Shown: positions 10,339 to 19,645, numbered from the stretch's first letter. The stretch: DNA of 64,000 bases from Hydrogenophaga sp. PAMC20947 (GCF_004795855.1 NZ_CP039252.1:3100001-3164000), one strand, 5' to 3'. Numbers and translations are program-made. The notes: generated by a model not told the origin, from the letters alone.

Positions 10339-11505
10339 TTATTGGCCCGGTGGCCGAGGGAGGGCTGCGTTCAGGGCAGCTTCGGTCACACCGAGGTCTT
10401 TTGCGGCAGCGGCCGTGTCGAGCTGCCTCCCCCCGTTTTTCCTGACCGCGCTCAGCAAATCGGTTTGTGAAACCCCCAGCCTCTTGGCCGCAGCGTCAAA
10501 ACCCGGGGGCGTACCTTGACCCGGCCCCCCTGCACCTGGGCCACCCGGGGCACCCGGGGCACCGATACCTTGCTTGGCATTGGTCGAAAAATTGTTCTTG
10601 GCCACCACACCGCTCAAGCAGGTCGGCAGGTTGGGGAATTTGAGCGAAGCATGGTAGTGGTAGGCCCCGTCGGGGACTTCCCGGGTGGGTCCTGTGTGTC
10701 CGTTGCAGGCGTCGAGGTTGCTTGGCACTTTGCCATCGCTGTCAACGCTGCCGTAGATCGCATAGCCATCAAACGCATACGCAAACAGGGCATCGGCTTT
10801 TTGCGCCAAGGCACAGGAAGCGTCCACATGATCGTGTTCGAACACGGTGTTGATGTCGGTGGACGTGGCATGCCAGTGGTACCAGCCGCCTGGGTCCACA
10901 TGGCCTCCGCAGGTATCGAGCGCAGGCATGTGCCCGGTTTTCAGCACAGAAGGTGCGTCCGCAAAGATGGGCACGCCATCCAACGCCAACCCGACTTTGG
11001 CCACCGTGCCCAGACCGGTGGGCTTGGCGGCTTTCACCGGCGACACCGGCAACAAAACCGTCATTTCCACCGATGTATCCACCGAAGCTGAAAGACAGGA
11101 ATTGTTCCCCGCGGGCTGGGCCGTGCGAGGGTCGGTGATGTGCACCTTGCCATCGGCGTCATAGAACTTGTAGCCCTGCGTTTCCAGCATGGTCAGGAAC
11201 TGTTCATCAATGCGGTAGAGACCCGGTTGCTCTCCATCCCAATTCCAGATGCCGCCCTCGTCCGTGAGCGTTTCAGGGCAAAAAGGACCCGTTTTCAGGT
11301 TCTTGGGTTGGTATCTGACAACCCATTTCACACACTGGGTTGCCGCGCCGTTTTCCAGCGTGCAATCCACGGTTTCTGGCGCTTTGACCAGCGCATCTTT
11401 GCTGATGCGGGTCATGTCAACCCCGCCCGAAGCCACGCCGAACGACGCGGCCAAGGCCACTGCAATCGCGCCTTTGGCGCAAGCCTTGCGGTAGAGGGTT
11501 TTCAT
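10339..11505 (-). CDS. YHYH domain secreted protein
   Basis: This 388-residue exported protein has a signal peptide at about residues 1-27. The YHYH domain is marked by GGHVDPGGWYHWHATS, YAFDGYAIYG and the name motif GAYHYHASLKFPN. Its function is unknown; histidine clusters suggest metal binding. The C-terminus is unusual: a Gly/Pro-rich linker (GAPGAPGGPGAGGPGQGTP) leads to two similar units, AAKRLGVSQTDLLSAVR and AAKDLGVTEAALNAAL. It is followed by a cytochrome b561 gene on the same strand, hinting at a redox or metal role at the cell envelope. Confidence 0.82.
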   Translation of the reverse strand: MKTLYRKACAKGAIAVALAASFGVASGGVDMTRISKDALVKAPETVDCTLENGAATQCVKWVVRYQPKNLKTGPFCPETLTDEGGIWNWDGEQPGLYRIDEQFLTMLETQGYKFYDADGKVHITDPRTAQPAGNNSCLSASVDTSVEMTVLLPVSPVKAAKPTGLGTVAKVGLALDGVPIFADAPSVLKTGHMPALDTCGGHVDPGGWYHWHATSTDINTVFEHDHVDASCALAQKADALFAYAFDGYAIYGSVDSDGKVPSNLDACNGHTGPTREVPDGAYHYHASLKFPNLPTCLSGVVAKNNFSTNAKQGIGAPGAPGGPGAGGPGQGTPPGFDAAAKRLGVSQTDLLSAVRKNGGRQLDTAAAAKDLGVTEAALNAALPRPPGQ

Positions 11506-12092
11506 GGGTTCATTTCTTTGAATGGTTGATGGTTCGGGCGCAGGCTGGCGCGGTTGCCCATCGGGTCGCTTGATGCGGCGCGGGCCAAGGCGGGCATGGT
11601 CCGCGACGAATGAGTGGCACAGCGGATTTGTCTGGCTCAGATGGCATGTTTGCCGAAGTGACTCATCAGGCTATTTGCAATCTGGATAGAGATAGCCTAA
11701 AAATAAACTGTGCAGGCAATATGAAGAATGGGCGCTATCTGGCCCTTGCCTTGACCGACCCCCGCGGGGACTTGGGCGTGCTTGATCTGGCTGATCTGTC
11801 CGAATTTTTTGGGATCGGTTGAATGGCGTGAGCAAGGAGGAAGGGAAAGCTTGCTCCACCTCCCCTGGTTCTTGCACCCTGACATGCATTGAGCAACCCA
11901 TGGCATTGGCTGCTTCATCGCCAAGCCATCGAGCTGGATGCTTCAAGTTCAGCAAGCGGTCGGACGACGACGCCTATGTGGCTTCAGGCCGTTCAGAGTC
12001 GGGAGCGCCACTGAGCCCCCGCGCTCGCCACAATGCAAAAATTGATGATCAAGGCGCGGTATCGCGCCCTGATCAATCACGGCGAATGGTCT
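11506..12092. other. Intergenic stretch without a supported gene
   Basis: About 590 bases lie between the start of the YHYH gene and the end of speE. It includes a more AT-rich segment at about 11640-11720 that could hold promoter elements for the YHYH gene. A short open frame at 11610-11822 was not accepted. The only clear structure is the speE terminator hairpin at 12037-12075. Confidence 0.5.
12037..12075 (-). terminator. Rho-independent terminator after speE
   Basis: An inverted repeat with 13-base arms and one mismatch (TGATCAAGGCGCG / CGCGCCCTGATCA, loop GTAT) starts 18 bases past the speE stop. On the transcribed strand a run of five T residues follows within a few bases (positions 12041-12037). 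This fits an intrinsic terminator of the speD-speE operon. Confidence 0.65.
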
Positions 12093-12968
12093 TCAGCCTT
12101 TGGGCATCAACCACTCTTTTTGCCAGTTGGGCAAAGCAAAAGAGGCCTGGTGCACTTCGGCGTTGTAGTGCTTTCCCTCAAAGGCTTTCACGGGATTTCG
12201 CAAAGAAACCCCATCGCGGCTGTAGAGGAAGAAACCAAAATCAGCGCCTGGGTACAGCGGAATATGGGTGTGGTAGACGTCGATGTGCGGCAAGATTTTG
12301 GTGCGCTGCATCACCGTGACCAGGTTGTCGCCATCACCGCTGACTTCTTGCAAAAAATCGCCGCCGGTCTTTGACAGATAGATGCTGTCTGAGTCGAGAA
12401 TCACGCCTGTTTCCGAAACCAGGGAAACCACTTCCGTCAGGAATTGCTCCGTGAACAGGCACGATGATGGACCCACCGGCTCGGTGAGATCGAGCACGAT
12501 GAGGTCGTAGCGTTTGCCGTCCTTCACGGCCTGGCTGACAAAATTGGCGGCGTTGTCAATGATGAGCGTAACGCGCGGATCGTTGTAGTCGCCGTTGACG
12601 GCCAGGTATTCTTTCGCCAGATCCACCACACGCTGGTCGATCTCAACCATGGTGACACTCGTCACAAAATCGTGTTTGAGGCTTTCACGCACGATGCCGC
12701 CTTCGCCGCCACCTATGACGAGCACCGATGCATCTTTGCGTTCGCGCCCCAGGAGCGGCACGTGTACAGCCATCTCGTGGTAGATGAATTCATCGGCCTG
12801 GCTGGCCTGGATATAACCATCGAGCACAAGCAATCGGCCAAAGGACTGGTGATCGTAGATTTCAATCAGCTGGTACGGGCTTTGCTCAGAATGCAGAAGC
12901 TTCACCTCAACCGAGGTGGTGATGCCGTGCCCGTCAGAGCGTTCGTGCCACCATTTGAATTCACTCAT
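12093..12968 (-). CDS. speE: Spermidine synthase-like aminopropyltransferase
   Basis: This 291-residue aminopropyltransferase moves the aminopropyl group of decarboxylated S-adenosylmethionine to a polyamine, normally putrescine to spermidine. The nucleotide-binding motif VIGGGEGGIVRE (about residues 84-95) and the gate-keeping Asp in LIVLDLTEPVGPSS (about 156-169) are present. The second acid of the usual D-x-T-D-P motif is Glu here, and the DL-x-(D/E)-P-V form recalls thermospermine-synthase-like enzymes, so the acceptor may not be putrescine. It overlaps the end of speD by eight bases, so the two are one operon; a terminator follows. Confidence 0.85.
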   Translation of the reverse strand: MSEFKWWHERSDGHGITTSVEVKLLHSEQSPYQLIEIYDHQSFGRLLVLDGYIQASQADEFIYHEMAVHVPLLGRERKDASVLVIGGGEGGIVRESLKHDFVTSVTMVEIDQRVVDLAKEYLAVNGDYNDPRVTLIIDNAANFVSQAVKDGKRYDLIVLDLTEPVGPSSCLFTEQFLTEVVSLVSETGVILDSDSIYLSKTGGDFLQEVSGDGDNLVTVMQRTKILPHIDVYHTHIPLYPGADFGFFLYSRDGVSLRNPVKAFEGKHYNAEVHQASFALPNWQKEWLMPKG

Positions 12969-13380
12969 GGACTTCGCCTCTTAAAATTTCTTGTACATCG
13001 ACACGCTCGGCCTCAAAAGCCTCGCGCATGATTTCGATACAAACCTCTGGACTGGTGTCGCCACACATGAACACATCAAAAGCGGCGTAGCGGCTTTCAG
13101 GCCAGGTGTGCACCGATATATGGCTTTCAGCGAGCACGGCCACACCACTCACACCATCGGGCTCAAAGCGGTGCAGGTGAATGTGCAAAAGCGTGGCTCG
13201 CGATGCTTCAACACACCGGCGCATGGTCTTTTCGATGTACGCAATGTCACTGAGGTGCGACGCGCCATGCAGATCGATCAGCAGGTGAACGCCCGCGTAA
13301 CGCTTACCGTTGCGGGTGATGAAGTAGTCTTTTTCCTGTGATTGCTGAGAGGCGTCTACCGCGATATCCGTCAATTCCAT
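12961..13380 (-). CDS. speD: S-adenosylmethionine decarboxylase proenzyme
   Basis: This 139-residue pyruvoyl-dependent enzyme of the short prokaryotic class makes decarboxylated SAM for polyamine synthesis. The self-cleavage site is visible as LAESHISVHTWPE, with cleavage expected before Ser86, which becomes the pyruvoyl group. His91 and Cys106 (FMCGD) are the usual companion residues. The ribosome site AAAGGAATGGACGAGG precedes the ATG. It overlaps speE, which uses its product. Confidence 0.92.
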   Translation of the reverse strand: MELTDIAVDASQQSQEKDYFITRNGKRYAGVHLLIDLHGASHLSDIAYIEKTMRRCVEASRATLLHIHLHRFEPDGVSGVAVLAESHISVHTWPESRYAAFDVFMCGDTSPEVCIEIMREAFEAERVDVQEILRGEVHE

Positions 13381-13689
13381 CCTCGTCCATTCCTTTCATG
13401 CTTGCGGCGAACTTGCCCATGGAGCATTGTCGCCAAATGATCGAGAAATTCCATGCTCGCGATACTAAAACCTTTGGCGCACCCAGAAAGCCATGGGCTA
13501 CACCGGTTTCCGGGAAAGTTCCATACTGAGTCTGCAGGCGCAATCCACCCAGGTGAAACGACGACACAGGCCAAGGCAGTCTGTAAGTATGGCCCAGCTT
13601 TGCAAGCCACGCCAGGTGTGAGCCTGTTCGGCTAAAAGGGCCGCAGCCCGACGCGCACAGGGGAGGCGCGCCCGCGCTATCGGGTCGAC
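13381..13689. other. Promoter region upstream of speD
   Basis: These 309 bases separate the speD start from the end of the DUF2130 gene. The sequence next to speD is the likely promoter and leader. I see no conserved RNA motif or gene in it. Confidence 0.4.
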
Positions 13690-15099
13690 TCACCCCGCAT
13701 CGGGTGGACCATCGTTCTTCAGCTCTGCGAACTTGGCCGCCATCGTCGGGTTGCCCCGATTCAGCTTTTTGATGGTCACGTCTTGTGCTTTGTCATTCGC
13801 AAGACGAAGGTTCCGATCGGTCCCGAGCAAGGCTTCCTTCGTCTTCTGCAGGTGGTCGATCGACTTGTCGATCTCGTCGATGGCCGTCTGGAAGCGCCGG
13901 GAGGCGAGGTCGTAATTCTTCGCGAATGCAGATTTGAAGGTTTCGAGCTCGGTTTCGAAGTTGGTGATGTCGATGTTTTGCGCTTTGACGAGCGCCAGCT
14001 CCGACTTGTATTTGAGCGAGTTCAGCGCCGCGTTCCGCAGCAGCGTGATGATGGGCAGAAAAAATTGCGGCCGAACCACGTACATCTTCGGGAAACGGTG
14101 GAACACATCGACGATCCCCGTGTTGTAGAGCTCGCTGTCGGGCTCAAGCAAAGAGACCAGCACGGCATACTCGCACCCCTTCTCACTGCGGTCCTTGTCG
14201 AGCTCCTTCAGGAAATCTTCGTTTTTGTTCTTCGTCGCGGTGCGGTCGCTTTCGTTCTTCATTTCGAACATGATCGAAACGATCTCGGTACCCGCTTCGT
14301 CCGCGTCGCGAAAGATGTAGTCGCCCTTGCTACCTGTGCGTGCGTCGTTGTCTTTTTCGAAATAGGCCCTCGGAAACGCTGTCGAGCGAATGCGGTTGAA
14401 CTCGGTTTCGCAGTGCTGCTCCAGGGTCTCGCCCACCATTTTGGTTGAAAGGCGGGCCTTCATGTCGCGGAGCCGCTCGATCGCGTCGTCGCGGTCCTTG
14501 ATCTGTGTTTCGTACTTGTCCTTGAGCGATTTTTCGGCGAGCTGCTTCTCAAGCTCCGCCCGCTCGAGGCCGTTTTTCAGTCCGTCCCGTTCTTTTTCGA
14601 CCGCAGCGACGGCCTCGTTGATCGCGAGCTTCTGTGCCACCTCGGCGGCGTCGAATCGGGCCTTCAAGCCCTGGACCTCCGCATCCTTCGTCGCGGCAGC
14701 CTGCTGCAGTGCGTTCACCAGCTTCGCCTCGGCCAGATCGGAAACGGCCCGCTTGTCATGCTTGGCCTGCTCCAGTTGGTTCGCAAGCGCGTCGCGCTCT
14801 TTTTCGACGGCCCCCAGGGCCTCGGCCACGGCGAGCTTCCGGGCGACTTCACCTGCATCGAGCATGGACTTCAGCTGCTGAATCTCCGCGTCTTTGATGG
14901 TTGCAGCTTTCTGCAGCTCGCTGGCAACCTTGGTTTCGGCCAGCTCGACGGCGTTCCGCTTGTCTTGCTCCGCCAGCTCAAGGCGATCGTGCAACTGCTG
15001 CTCAAACTCGCCGTCGCGAACCTGCTTCAGGATGTCCGCGTATCCGGCTTCATCAATTTTGAAGGCTTTGTTGCAGTGTGGGCAGATGATTTCATGCAT
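13690..15099 (-). CDS. DUF2130 domain coiled-coil protein
   Basis: This 469-residue protein starts with a short zinc-ribbon-like [13 protein letters not shown], continues as a long charged coiled coil (about residues 25-215) and ends with the DUF2130 domain. The coiled coil contains a tandem duplication: residues 46-114 and 115-183 share the frame DKR...LAE-K...KDAE...EKERD-L. The DUF2130 part has GSKGDYIF...IMFEMKNE, a D...ExK pattern like PD-(D/E)XK nuclease folds, so a DNA- or RNA-processing role is possible but unproven. It is flanked by gene-free stretches and looks monocistronic. Confidence 0.82.
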   Translation of the reverse strand: MHEIICPHCNKAFKIDEAGYADILKQVRDGEFEQQLHDRLELAEQDKRNAVELAETKVASELQKAATIKDAEIQQLKSMLDAGEVARKLAVAEALGAVEKERDALANQLEQAKHDKRAVSDLAEAKLVNALQQAAATKDAEVQGLKARFDAAEVAQKLAINEAVAAVEKERDGLKNGLERAELEKQLAEKSLKDKYETQIKDRDDAIERLRDMKARLSTKMVGETLEQHCETEFNRIRSTAFPRAYFEKDNDARTGSKGDYIFRDADEAGTEIVSIMFEMKNESDRTATKNKNEDFLKELDKDRSEKGCEYAVLVSLLEPDSELYNTGIVDVFHRFPKMYVVRPQFFLPIITLLRNAALNSLKYKSELALVKAQNIDITNFETELETFKSAFAKNYDLASRRFQTAIDEIDKSIDHLQKTKEALLGTDRNLRLANDKAQDVTIKKLNRGNPTMAAKFAELKNDGPPDAG

Positions 15100-15458
15100 G
15101 TCTACGGTTCTCCAGCCTTCGTCAGAATCGGCTTGTGCTTTTCAGGGTCAGCCCCGCGCCACTAGCCTTGCCATCCAGCGTTCGGCCGGCGTGAACGAAT
15201 ATAAACCAGACCTTCGGGGCTACAGCTTGGCCGAACGTGGCCTCCAAGCCGACGCAGCCAGCCGGGAAGCGGCATCATCACCCCCCACTGGGCATGCCCT
15301 TGGGGCCGTGAGCGGTGGTGGTGGTGACCAGCTTGCGCAGCGCCCCTGGCTGCCCAGCAGGCATCGACCCAAACGGGCCGCACAGGTGGCCATATCGGAG
15401 CCTGGTTCGACGGCAGGCCCTGGCCCAGGCGCAGGTCCTCCTACCGGTCAACCCGCCA
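15100..15458. other. Intergenic stretch without a supported gene
   Basis: About 360 GC-rich bases lie between the lipoprotein gene and the DUF2130 start. Several short open frames exist but none resembles a protein. The part near 15100 should hold the DUF2130 promoter, and the part near 15458 the end of the rhodanese-ychJ-HAD-lipoprotein transcript. Confidence 0.4.
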
Positions 15459-16304
15459 TCACTGCACGGGGCTGAGCGGTGCCAGCGCTCCGCCAGCTTG
15501 AACACCTGCATCAGGCACCGCCGAGGTCTGGGCGGTTGACGGCGTTTCCTTGTTTGGCAGCGGCAACTGGCCGGGAGTCAAAGCGACAGGCGCCTGACCT
15601 GCGACAGAGGCAATGGGCTGATCCAGTCCCATCTGCGTTAACAAACTTTGCACCACCGCATCCACCTGTACCTGCAGGGCATCGCGAACGGCGCCAGTGG
15701 TGTCGGGGTTGAGGCGCGGGCCGATCAGCAGGGCGGGCGCAGGCACCCGCTGGGCGTTGGCGCTCACGCTTTGGGCGATCACGTTGTCGAAAGTGCCCAG
15801 CGCCACCAGATCGGCTTTCAAGGAAGCATGGGCGGCTGACTTGGGCAGCAGCCGCATCATGCTGCGCTGGGCCACACCCAGTCCCGCAAAGCCCACGGCC
15901 GTCTCAAAGATGCTGTCACCCGATACATTGGGCGAGATCAGCAGCACGTGGCTGGAACCGGTGTTCAGATCGCTGATCTGCTTCATGGCGTCTTCGCGGC
16001 GGGTGGCCGACACCTGGGCGCGCTTGACCGTGGAAAACCGCCCGGACGCTTCGAGCGTGGCCACGGCCTTGTCTTCGATGCGGGTGCGCAGCCCCCAGTC
16101 GGGCACGCGGGCTTCGCCGAATTCGTTGTTGAACACGGTGGCGCCGCGCCAGGAGAGCTGAACGGTTTCGCCCACCAGGCTGACCACCGTGATGGACTTG
16201 CCGCTCAACTGGGCCTGCACCTTGGGCGTGGACACGGTGCCGCAACCCAGCAGCGCCATCGAAACAGAGGCCGCCATCGCGGCCAAAAACAAACGTCGAA
16301 TCAT
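15459..16304 (-). CDS. Hypothetical lipoprotein
   Basis: This 281-residue probable outer-membrane lipoprotein has a lipobox at LLGC (lipidated Cys at about residue 21) after a typical signal peptide. The mature part contains segments such as GKSITVVSLVGETVQLSWRG and SHVLLISPNVSGDSIF, and a Pro/Ala/Gln-rich tail that looks disordered. I recognise no named family. The start shares a base with the HAD gene stop (TGATG), making it the last gene of a four-gene coupled operon. Confidence 0.7.
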   Translation of the reverse strand: MIRRLFLAAMAASVSMALLGCGTVSTPKVQAQLSGKSITVVSLVGETVQLSWRGATVFNNEFGEARVPDWGLRTRIEDKAVATLEASGRFSTVKRAQVSATRREDAMKQISDLNTGSSHVLLISPNVSGDSIFETAVGFAGLGVAQRSMMRLLPKSAAHASLKADLVALGTFDNVIAQSVSANAQRVPAPALLIGPRLNPDTTGAVRDALQVQVDAVVQSLLTQMGLDQPIASVAGQAPVALTPGQLPLPNKETPSTAQTSAVPDAGVQAGGALAPLSPVQ

Positions 16305-16990
16305 CAGATCAAATTCCCATGAGAAGTCTTGTGGTTCAGTGCAGCGGTGAGTGCGTCCATGTGCTCAAACACGCGCGCCACGCCCAGGCCCTGAAACGCG
16401 TGCCCATGGCCCTGGGGGCAATAGCCCCACACGGTGGCGCCCGCGGCCAGGCCGGCTTGTGCGCCAGTGGCGGTGTCTTCAATCACCAGGCACCGCGCAG
16501 GCGGAACGCCCACATGGGCGGCGGCCACCAGGTACACATCAGGCGCGGGTTTGGAGCGCTGCAGGTCGTGACCGCTGAAGATGCGGTCTTCGAAATACGG
16601 CGCCATGCCGGCCATCTGGATCTGCATCACCACCTTGGCTTTGTCGGCGCCCGAAGCACAGGCGATGCGCCCTGCCGTGTGGCCATGGGCGGCAATCACC
16701 GCTTCCAGCGCGCCCGCCACGTTTTTCAGCTCGGCGCGCAAGCGCTCATCACGCCGGACATAAAAGGCCAGCATCCATGCTTCGGTCAGCGGCTGCCCGG
16801 TTTCTTGCTCGATGCGCGCGCGCTCGTCGCGCACGGCCTTGCCAATGAAAATGCGTTCGCATTCGGCTTGGCTCAGCGCCCAGCCCGCTTCGCCCAGCAT
16901 CTGGCGCAGCACGCCATTGGTGATGGGCTCGCTGTCCACCAGCACACCATCGCAGTCAAACAACACCGCCTCAAATTGAACCAAGCTCAA
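16304..16990 (-). CDS. HAD superfamily phosphatase (beta-phosphoglucomutase-like)
   Basis: This haloacid-dehalogenase-type phosphatase of about 228 residues has motif I VLFDCDGVLVDSEP, motif II ACASGADK, the Lys in RSKPAPDVYL and motif IV VIEDTATGAQAGL, as in phosphoglycolate-phosphatase/beta-phosphoglucomutase-type enzymes. Its substrate is unknown. I chose the TTG at 16990 because GGAGA lies six bases before it and it overlaps the ychJ stop; GTG at 17017 and TTG at 16984 are alternatives. It is translationally linked to genes on both sides. Confidence 0.83.
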   Translation of the reverse strand: MSLVQFEAVLFDCDGVLVDSEPITNGVLRQMLGEAGWALSQAECERIFIGKAVRDERARIEQETGQPLTEAWMLAFYVRRDERLRAELKNVAGALEAVIAAHGHTAGRIACASGADKAKVVMQIQMAGMAPYFEDRIFSGHDLQRSKPAPDVYLVAAAHVGVPPARCLVIEDTATGAQAGLAAGATVWGYCPQGHGHAFQGLGVARVFEHMDALTAALNHKTSHGNLI

Positions 16991-17379
16991 ATCAGGTCTC
17001 CATCCACATACAGCCACCGGCCGTCTTCACGTACAAACCGGCTGTGCTCCTGCAGGCGCTGGGCCCGCCCACCCAGCCGCGAGCGCGCCACGAAAGCCAC
17101 CTCGGCATGGTCTTCACCCACCGACTTGTGCAGCCGAACCTCGAGCCCCAGCCATTTCACGCCAGCCTCCAGCGCCAGCGAAGCGGGTCGCGTGGAAGGG
17201 TGCCAGGTGGCCAGCAGGTAGGGCTCCCGGCCCAGAGCAAAGGCGCTGTAGCGGGAACGCATCAGGCTTTCGGCATCGGGCGCAGGGGTGTCGTGATCGA
17301 GATAGCGGCCACAACAGGCATCAAAGGCCATGGGTTGCCCCCGGCCATTCAGACGTCCACAAAGGCAAGACGAACTCAC
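16987..17379 (-). CDS. YchJ family protein
   Basis: This 130-residue UPF0225/YchJ protein has a zinc-binding SEC-C-like N-terminus: Cys5 and Cys7 (SSCLCG) and Cys22-Cys23 (ACCGRYL). The YchJ middle domain follows (SLMRSRYSAFALG, YLLATWHPSTRP). Longer relatives have a second SEC-C motif at the C-terminus; this one ends without it. Function is unknown. The start overlaps the rhodanese stop by four bases (ATGA), and the stop overlaps the HAD start. Confidence 0.85.
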   Translation of the reverse strand: MSSSCLCGRLNGRGQPMAFDACCGRYLDHDTPAPDAESLMRSRYSAFALGREPYLLATWHPSTRPASLALEAGVKWLGLEVRLHKSVGEDHAEVAFVARSRLGGRAQRLQEHSRFVREDGRWLYVDGDLI

Positions 17380-17810
17380 GAAGCCTTGCGGGCGGCGTGC
17401 CGCGCCTTGTGGGCTTCGAGGGTTTCGGTGGGCGCCCCGGCTTTCACCCAGGCACCAAACCCCCCGTCAATGTGCGCCACATTGCGCATACCCATGTCTT
17501 GCAAGGTTTTGGTGGCCAACGCGCTCCGCCAGCCCGCTCCGCAAAACAGCACAAACTCTTTGCTCTCGTCAGCAAACACCGGCTTGAAATAGGGCGACCC
17601 GGGATCCACCCAGAATTCCAGCATGCCACGCGGCGCCAGCAGCGCCCCCGGCACGGTGCCCTCACGTTCCAGCTCCCGCGGATCGCGGATGTCCACCACC
17701 TGCAGCCGCGCATCGGAAGCCAGACGCTCCGCCACTTGCGCGACCGAATAGGTGGTGATCTGGGCCGTGGCCTCGGCGACCAGCGCCTCGGCGCTTTTGG
17801 TGATGGGCAT
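17376..17810 (-). CDS. Rhodanese-like sulfurtransferase domain protein
   Basis: This 144-residue single-domain rhodanese has VVDIRDPRELEREGTVPGA and the active-site loop FCGAGWRSALA, with catalytic Cys at about residue 92. Such proteins carry sulfane sulfur or act in thiosulfate/cyanide reactions; the real donor is unknown. I chose the ATG at 17810 (MPITKSAEAL) because GAAAG lies just upstream and the longer upstream frame has no family similarity. It heads the coupled rhodanese-ychJ-HAD-lipoprotein operon. Confidence 0.87.
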   Translation of the reverse strand: MPITKSAEALVAEATAQITTYSVAQVAERLASDARLQVVDIRDPRELEREGTVPGALLAPRGMLEFWVDPGSPYFKPVFADESKEFVLFCGAGWRSALATKTLQDMGMRNVAHIDGGFGAWVKAGAPTETLEAHKARHAARKAS

Positions 17811-18174
17811 GGTGTGTCTTTCGGGTTTGAACAGGCAAAAGGTCGAATGACAATGGTACCGCCCACCCAGCACCCAACCCGTTTCAATCAGTGTTGCCTC
17901 CTCATGGGCGTGACAGGTTGCACAACAGAGAGGCCGCAAGAGCGGAGTGGCTAAAACGCACGATGAGCAAGCCTCACCGTAACGTGTGTCCCAAATCCAG
18001 AATGCCACCGGTCTGGCTCCGCCAGTCGGCCTACGTTGCCCCCTTGAAGGGGTGACGGGTCGCGCAGCAGGCCCGGCGCGGGGGTAGACCCACCGCCGGG
18101 CCGCCCCAAGGTGAATCAACGCCCTCGGGGGGGCAGCGACCCACGCAGTGGCGGAGCGTGGGGGCCCACCCGCT
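17811..18174. other. Intergenic region, rhodanese promoter and trkH 3' end
   Basis: About 360 bases separate the rhodanese start from the downstream end of the potassium operon. The part near 17811 is the rhodanese promoter region. The part 18010-18085 is a copy of a dispersed repeat described separately. No gene is supported. Confidence 0.45.
18010..18085. repeat. Dispersed intergenic repeat, copy D
   Basis: The segment CTCCGCCAGTCGGCCTACG followed by TTGCCCCC resembles 34227-34255 (CTCCGCCGGTCGGCCAGCG then TTGCCCCC). It contains the self-complementary CCCCTTGAAGGGG and ends in a GGCGCGGGGG run. It lies 3' of the second trkH gene, the same placement as the other copies. Confidence 0.5.
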
Positions 18175-19635
18175 CTATTTCTTCCAGAATCGGCCCGTGA
18201 ACAGCACCAGCACCGACAACAATTCCAGACGCCCGAGCAACATGGCAAAGGTCAGCACCCAGATCTGGAAATTGCTCAACACGCCGTAGTTGCTGGCCGG
18301 GCCCACTTCGCCCAGACCTGGACCGATGTTGTTGACCGTGGCCACCACAGCCGAGAAGGCCGTAACGATGTCCAGTCCGGTGAACAGCAGCACCATGGTC
18401 AGCCCCATGGTGGTGGCGCCATAAATAAGCATGAAGCCAAAGGTCGCCGTCATGACCGACATGGGCAACACCACGCCGCCCAAGGTCACCGGATTCACCA
18501 CGCGGGGGTGGATGATGCGCACCAGCTCGCGCCGGGCCTGCTTGATCAGCAAGACCATGCGAACCATCTTGATGCCGCCGCCGGTAGACCCTGCGCACGA
18601 CACAAAGCAGCCCAGGAACATCAGCAACACCGGCGCGAACACTGGCCAGCTGGTGTAGTCGGTTGAGGCGTAACCGGTGGTGGTCGCCAGCGACAGCACA
18701 TGAAAGGCGCTCGTGCGCAAGGCCTCGGGAAAACTGTCGACCACACCATTGACCGCCAACAGGCTGGCAATCAGCGCTATAGCGGTGAGCAGCACCGCCA
18801 GGTAGGTCTGGATTTCGCGGTCCCGCAAGACCGGCATCAGCGAACGGCTGCGCACCATGATGAAGTAACGCAGAAAACTGATGCCCGCCAGCGCCATGAA
18901 GACCGTGGCCACGCCCTCGACGGCATGCGAATCAAAGTAACCCATGCTGGCGTCGTGCGAAGAGAAGCCCCCCAGCCCCATGGTTGTGCACATGTGCATG
19001 AACGCATCGGCCCAGCTCATGCCAGCCCAGCGGTAGGCCAGCATGCAAGCGGCCGAGAACACAAAATACACCCCCCACAGCCCACGCGCCGTTTCTGAAA
19101 TACGCGGTGTGAACTTGGCATCTTTCATGGGTCCGGGTGTCTCGGCCTTGTAGATCTGGTAGCCGCCCAGGCCCAACATGGGCAACACCGCCACCACCAG
19201 CAGCATGATGCCCAGCCCACCCACCAGTTGCAGGAAGCAGCGCCATACGTTGACCGATATCGGCAGTGCATCCAGTCCATCCAGGGAGGTGGCGCCAGTG
19301 GCCGTGAGCGCGCTCATGGCCTCGAAATAGGCCTTGGTCCAGGTGATGTCGGGCACGATGAACATCATCGGCAATGCTGAGAAGGCGGGCAAGACGATCC
19401 ACACCAGATTCACCAGCAGGAAGCCATCCCGGGCCTGCAGTTCGCGGGTGTGCCTTCGCGTCAGCGCCCACAGCGCCAGACCGCTCAAGGCCGCGAAGGC
19501 CATCGCGGCCTCCCACACAAACCGGTACTGCACGTGGTCTTCGCTCCAGGCCCAGGCCAGCGGCACGATGAACACAAAAGCGAACGCGAACAGGATGCGT
19601 GAAAAAATGTTGAGAACTGGAAACAGCGAATACAT
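18175..19635 (-). CDS. trkH: TrkH family potassium uptake protein (second copy)
   Basis: This 486-residue polytopic membrane protein is the ion-translocating subunit of Trk potassium uptake. Four pore-loop/selectivity-filter repeats are visible: TATGATSLDG, TMGLGGFSSHD, TTTGYASTDY and NNIGPGLGEVGP. It starts 10 bases after the upstream trkH stop and is about half identical to it by eye, so the pair is a tandem duplication. With trkA it forms one operon. A dispersed repeat follows the stop codon. Confidence 0.9.
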   Translation of the reverse strand: MYSLFPVLNIFSRILFAFAFVFIVPLAWAWSEDHVQYRFVWEAAMAFAALSGLALWALTRRHTRELQARDGFLLVNLVWIVLPAFSALPMMFIVPDITWTKAYFEAMSALTATGATSLDGLDALPISVNVWRCFLQLVGGLGIMLLVVAVLPMLGLGGYQIYKAETPGPMKDAKFTPRISETARGLWGVYFVFSAACMLAYRWAGMSWADAFMHMCTTMGLGGFSSHDASMGYFDSHAVEGVATVFMALAGISFLRYFIMVRSRSLMPVLRDREIQTYLAVLLTAIALIASLLAVNGVVDSFPEALRTSAFHVLSLATTTGYASTDYTSWPVFAPVLLMFLGCFVSCAGSTGGGIKMVRMVLLIKQARRELVRIIHPRVVNPVTLGGVVLPMSVMTATFGFMLIYGATTMGLTMVLLFTGLDIVTAFSAVVATVNNIGPGLGEVGPASNYGVLSNFQIWVLTFAMLLGRLELLSVLVLFTGRFWKK

Positions 19636-19645
19636 CGTTGAGCGC

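Noticed and set aside
11610..11822. 70-codon ORF in the gap upstream of the YHYH gene
   Set aside because: No ribosome site, no recognisable family, and its position covers the likely promoter region.
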